A stretch of DNA of 64,000 nt, taken from the NCBI GenBank assembly GCA_018873245.2, contig JAEMBT020000006.1:13734387-13798386 (forward strand), read 5' to 3'. The position numbers and the translations under genes were made by a program. This document shows, one piece after another, positions 59,501 through 64,000 of the stretch. Numbering within the stretch: the first letter of the stretch is position 1; each line of letters opens with the position of its first letter. The DNA comes from Archegozetes longisetosus. Taxonomy: Eukaryota > Arthropoda > Arachnida > Sarcoptiformes > Trhypochthoniidae. The notes beneath the pieces are model-generated. The model did no database searches. It saw nothing but the letters and a program-made list of their open reading frames with translations, and was not told the DNA's origin.

Positions 59501-62500
59501 ATACTAACTCTTTTGCATCAAATTTGAGTCTCTCCCTAAGGATAACCATATAAAGCAAAAGCAAAAGTTACCAAAGTTACCAATGCATTCTATCCTAAAA
59601 GTAAATTACAGATCAGAAAAGGATGCGATAGTCAATTGAGAATTCAATCTGAATAACATTTTCCAAATTGAACAGACATTTTTCTCTGCTATCTCTTCTC
59701 GTAGATGTTTGGACTCTTGTTCTGAAATTTTTAGTTTTAAGCAATAGGAACAGAAGAAAAACAAAATTAAATTACAGCTCCTTTTGTAAGTTATTTCTAT
59801 TATGTTTCGAAATTATAATCTATCACTCGTTACACATGAAAATCATTTTATATTATAATAAATGATTGTAACATTTCTAGCGATAAAGTAAACTTTTCAA
59901 ATTTTCACTTTATTTCAGTATTTTATAAATTATTTCACAAGTCGTATATTCAATTTTTAGGTCTATAGCCGTTAAACCTTCAGAGAAAATGAGCTAAAAT
60001 CCTATTTTGCAACGATATTCGATTTGAAAAGTGTTATCGAAATAAACGATTTATATATAAGAGAAAAAGCATAAAAGAAACAAGTTTTAGAAAAAAAACA
60101 AAGTTATTTTATCAAAATTTAATAAAGTCAACTGTGATTTTTCTATATCATAGCAGCATAAGAGTAACTAAGAAGCAAACAAAGCCTTAAGAAATACTTT
60201 TCAACCATAGCTTCAGCTAAGAGGCAATCAATCAATAAAACTACATTTCATCTATCAATATGTTGTGACTACCCGTTCGCATAAATTGGCATTCATTGCG
60301 CGCTAGAGTTGGTCACAAAAGGCAACACTAGTAGTGGACTTGAAAAACCTATAGTAATATTGCTTTTCTAGAATAGATATTAGTATTATATCAGCAAAAG
60401 TTCTGCCCGACGTATATATTTCGAGATCAAGCTTGAAATGTCACTTATATGTCATATACACTACTCTCATTCATGTTATATAAGTTATATTATTTTCTAT
60501 ATAGTAATGCAGGTGTTGTTACCAATGCCATAAAAGCAAACAATGTAATTATGAGACTCGCAATTACATCATTTTTCAGATCAACTTTTGCCCCAACTCA
60601 CTAATTCATGTTTTGTTAATACTATTAATTACTGAATAATAGCGCGATTAACACAAATTCTAGCGCCAACCATAATTATTTATAATACATAATTAAAGGT
60701 TAGAATAATTATAACAAACCTTTTCAGTACGTTTTAAGTACATTTTAAATACCTTAGCTTTTACTCATTACTGGAACAAATTTCACTTTTACCTCAAATT
60801 TCAATGAATCAAAAGTTCCAAAAGTGAACAATAATTGGTCTGAAAAACATTGTGAAAGTTACCAATGAAACAAGTCTAGCATTAACTTATAATAAATACG
60901 TTAATCTTATACATGAATAATTTAAGGTCACAATTTTCTAATAACTTAAAGAGTTATGATTAATGTTAGGAATTAATCGTTTGCGAATGCATTTCCTGTT
61001 CCTAATTCAAGTAGTAATGAATGAGAAAGGCGTTAAATAAGTGAAAGTGCGGAACAAATAGCTCTACAAACTTGGCAAAAGTTTTAAACTAAATTAAAGC
61101 ACTCTCTTTCGAAAAGCCAGATAACTATTCCAAAGTATTTCGCACCAAAGTTTATATCTATTTCGTGCTCCATCTTTAGGCTTATAATTTATAGTTTAGG
61201 AAAATATCACTAAATCTTTGACTATTGAAGAAAAACAGTATAATGTAAGACGAGATGACTAGTTGTGAACAAAACCCAACAGGAAATGAGACACTAAAGC
61301 ATATGCTCTAAACCACGTTACGAGGCACGAGAGATGGTCTCCTATTTGAAGGCATTATGACGGAAATGAAGGGAAGAAGGCATGAAAAAATCACTTTTTT
61401 AGACACAATAATCACTATTTATAAAAGTGAATGCAAGTTAAGGAAGAGTGTATTTGAGAAATGGAATACTGTCATTGTTTGAAACAATAATAACTTGTTT
61501 GATAAGTACAGAATGCAAAGTAATAGTGCTTAAAAGGATCTGACCATTTTTTTAACCTATTATTCGAGTCAATTAGAATTTGAAAACAAACAAAACAAGG
61601 AAGTAATAAGCGATAAATCATTGAGTACTCAACTACCAGCCATTTAGTTCAATTCGGAGACATTTCGATCCAAAATAAAAAAGATAAACAGCTCTTCAAT
61701 TCATTTTGATTTATAAAGCGATCAGATCATAAGAATAAAGAAATAAAACTGTTAAGAAGTGAGCAAATGTCAACAATATCATCTAGTACTAGCAAAATAA
61801 ATATCAATAAATTTGATTATTTAACAATACTTTAGAGCTAGATATCCAAACGAAAATCAGAAATAATTCCTAGTGACTGATTGACAGGGCATAAGTGATG
61901 TGAACAATATGAAGGCAAAGTAGTGTCGGAAAGTAAAGCTAAAAAATATAAACATCTATCTATATCTGTTTTGAATGGACGAAAAAAAAGAAATAATAAA
62001 TGAATGGTGTTACTTGGTGGCTAAGCTGGAGAAGAGTAGCAAACGTGCAACAACTGCAAGCTGTGATGAGAAGCTACTTTTACAGGAAATTGTTTGCCCA
62101 GCACTATGCAAACTCTATGTTCGGTTTGGCCTGAGTTGATGCAAATGCTTTGAAATTAGTTCGTCAGTGAGTTTGTTATAAATATATAAACTAAATATAA
62201 ACTCACGGCTTTCCTCGTAAGACAAATAGATGGGAGAAAAATCTCCGACTTGCTTATATCGATTTTGCTGATAGAAAATAGTTCACACAATTATGTATTT
62301 TCATATTTTTATCATTGCATTTAATTTACATATAAAGCGATAGATTTTTTTAGTCAAATTCAAAACCTGTTATAGAAAAGCAGAAGAAAATATATTTCCA
62401 TTCTTTCCCTTCAAGTTATACCAAAATTGAATTATTATATAAATATTCTGCATAACAAATATATTTGAGTAAATCATAAGTGGTTCGACTGTAGGCGTAT

Positions 62501-64000
62501 TATGTAAATAACAATCGCATTTGAACATAAAGAGAGGCCTAAATTAGATTTATGAGAGAAAAGTCCCTCTATTTTGGGTCGACTCTTAACTATTCCCAAG
62601 CCCGAAATAAACACGAGATTGCAATTCAAGTGCATTATCACTTTGTGTCTCATATTTACTTGGCATCAAATATAGCTTCTGCTTTTAACGCCAGATTCGA
62701 ACCCCAAAACCCCATTCATTTATGCTCGAAGTACACAAATTTCCAATAGAAATTGTCAAACACTCTAATGTTCATAATTTATATAAAGATAGGGGTATTA
62801 ATACTGTTCGTCGAAAAGTATGCTTTACTTCTGATAAAATAAACCAATTGAAGCGAACAGTTAAAACTAGACACGAGGAGAGCTTTTCGTTCAAAACTTA
62901 AGGGTAATAAAGCTTAAATGCATTGTATTTGCTGCTAACAAATAATGAGTCCCCACTCCATATAAACTCCCAACGGGTATAATTTGATGCGCTCATGAGA
63001 TACCCTTTCGCAACAAATAGTAATGCATCTGAAACTTAATACGCTCTCCGATCGGATTATGCTCGAAATTGCCTTAAAAATTGATTTTTTTCTCATATAT
63101 TTTTTACATGATTAGAAAATATTATTCTTATGGATCAGTTGTGTTTCAGATCTGACTAATTTTTCACGCTTTCAACGTTGGATGAATAGGAGTAGAATAA
63201 GGTTGGCAGCAAAATCTTTTTATACAGTGAATAATTTTGACAGCTTCAAGTGTTTCCTAAAACGTCAAGCCTTCATCACGATCAAAATGATGATCATGTT
63301 GAAGATGGAAGCGGATGGATACGAGGGATGCAATACAGGTCAAACTGGTAGCCAACGCAAAATAGTGTCAAATAGAAAAGTTGCGACACTTTTCTTCTGA
63401 ATGACATTTTCATATTTTATAAGACAACTGAAAATATATTACATCAAAGATATGTAGTGTTGAAAATGACATTTTAAAGTAGTGACAAAAAACTTTTAGC
63501 TCTGTTTATACGATTTTTCGTTGCATTCAAATTGATTTGTCATACATTATGCAAAATCACGAATTCAATTACGTATAAATAACGTTATAATAAAACTTGA
63601 TATGAAAATTATGCCGATATTTCTTTATTATCATTACTATCGTCATAGTTATGATGTCAACACGACTGCCTTTTATAACATAAATAACAAATTAATGAAA
63701 AAATCGCTCATATGTTAAAACATAAAAGTCGACAAAATTAATGTTTTAGATAAAAACACATTAATTATATCCCGAATATGCTAAACATCCAATTGTTCGA
63801 CAACGAAAGCAGAAGCTGAAAATAAGATCAATTTTGATATTTTTGTTCTTTGCACATTCAATATAAACGATTGTATTGAACGCAAACTCACAACACAATT
63901 CAATTTGACTGAATTGGACTCAATTCAGAGTCTATGATGTAATCTCTGAAAATACTTTTTGCATCTTTATATATAAGTGAATTTTTTTGTTTCTCAACTT
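53512..64000. other. Gene-poor AT-rich DNA, nothing recognised
   Basis: No supported gene, RNA or mobile element was found. Small features are a 6-bp tandem run (AGACTT, five units, about 55914-55943), and an isolated strong donor-like site (ACG|GTAAGTG, minus strand, 56811/56810) that could end a distant 5' UTR exon of the SPSB gene. A 14-bp match, TGGCGAACCGCTCA, to the element at 9185-9815 occurs near 56083. It may be intergenic DNA or an upstream intron of the SPSB gene. Confidence 0.45.

Noticed and set aside
62690-62715. B-box-like string (GGTTCGAATCT) on the minus strand
   Set aside because: No A box or foldable tRNA precedes it, so neither a tRNA nor a SINE is supported.

Overview
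This is a strongly AT-rich, gene-poor stretch of nuclear DNA from an arthropod, most likely a chelicerate and probably a mite. The reasons are a defensin with exactly the cysteine spacing of tick and scorpion defensins, a pair of delta-class glutathione S-transferases, short introns of 70-130 nt in the compact genes, a eukaryotic type II tRNA-Leu, and mariner, hAT-like and LINE debris. The assignment to mites is an inference; nothing in the window names a species.

Layout. 1-4000 is transposon debris: a foldback element, an old hAT-like element (about 1227-2976) interrupted by a second one (1707-2712), and two palindromic elements (3208-3748). 4112-5254 (+) is a two-exon alpha/beta hydrolase. 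7526-8896 (-) is an intronless guanine deaminase that begins with a signal peptide. 9185-11482 holds three more non-autonomous elements. 12.7-14.8 kb is a LINE reverse-transcriptase remnant with an internally deleted mariner inside it and part of a second mariner beside it. 14.9-22.2 kb is an inverted duplication: a NUDT16-like gene and a delta GST on the right (-), and a mirror copy on the left (+) with an intact GST but only the last codons of the nudix gene. Between the arms lie a two-exon defensin (18609-18897, +), a hAT-type element with an 8-bp target duplication (17409-17847) and a transposase fragment. A tRNA-Leu(TAA) follows at 22969-23051 (-).

From 28425 to 45498 (-) runs one large gene for an SPRY-SOCS box protein of the SPSB1/SPSB4/gustavus type. 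Its SOCS box, SPRY domain and a probable N-terminal extension sit on three exons separated by introns of 2.6 kb and about 13 kb. The rest, to 64000, is AT-rich sequence in which I recognise no gene; it contains a 17-bp minisatellite with 31 identical copies at 52940-53466.

How the genes relate: they are not one pathway. The GST pair, the nudix hydrolase and the secreted guanine deaminase suggest detoxification and purine handling, and the defensin suggests immunity, but physical clustering is the only link seen. The most informative signals are the GST pair, whose amino-acid differences fall almost entirely on active-site walls while the intron between them stays conserved, the compact tick-like defensin, and the secreted form of a normally cytosolic purine enzyme.
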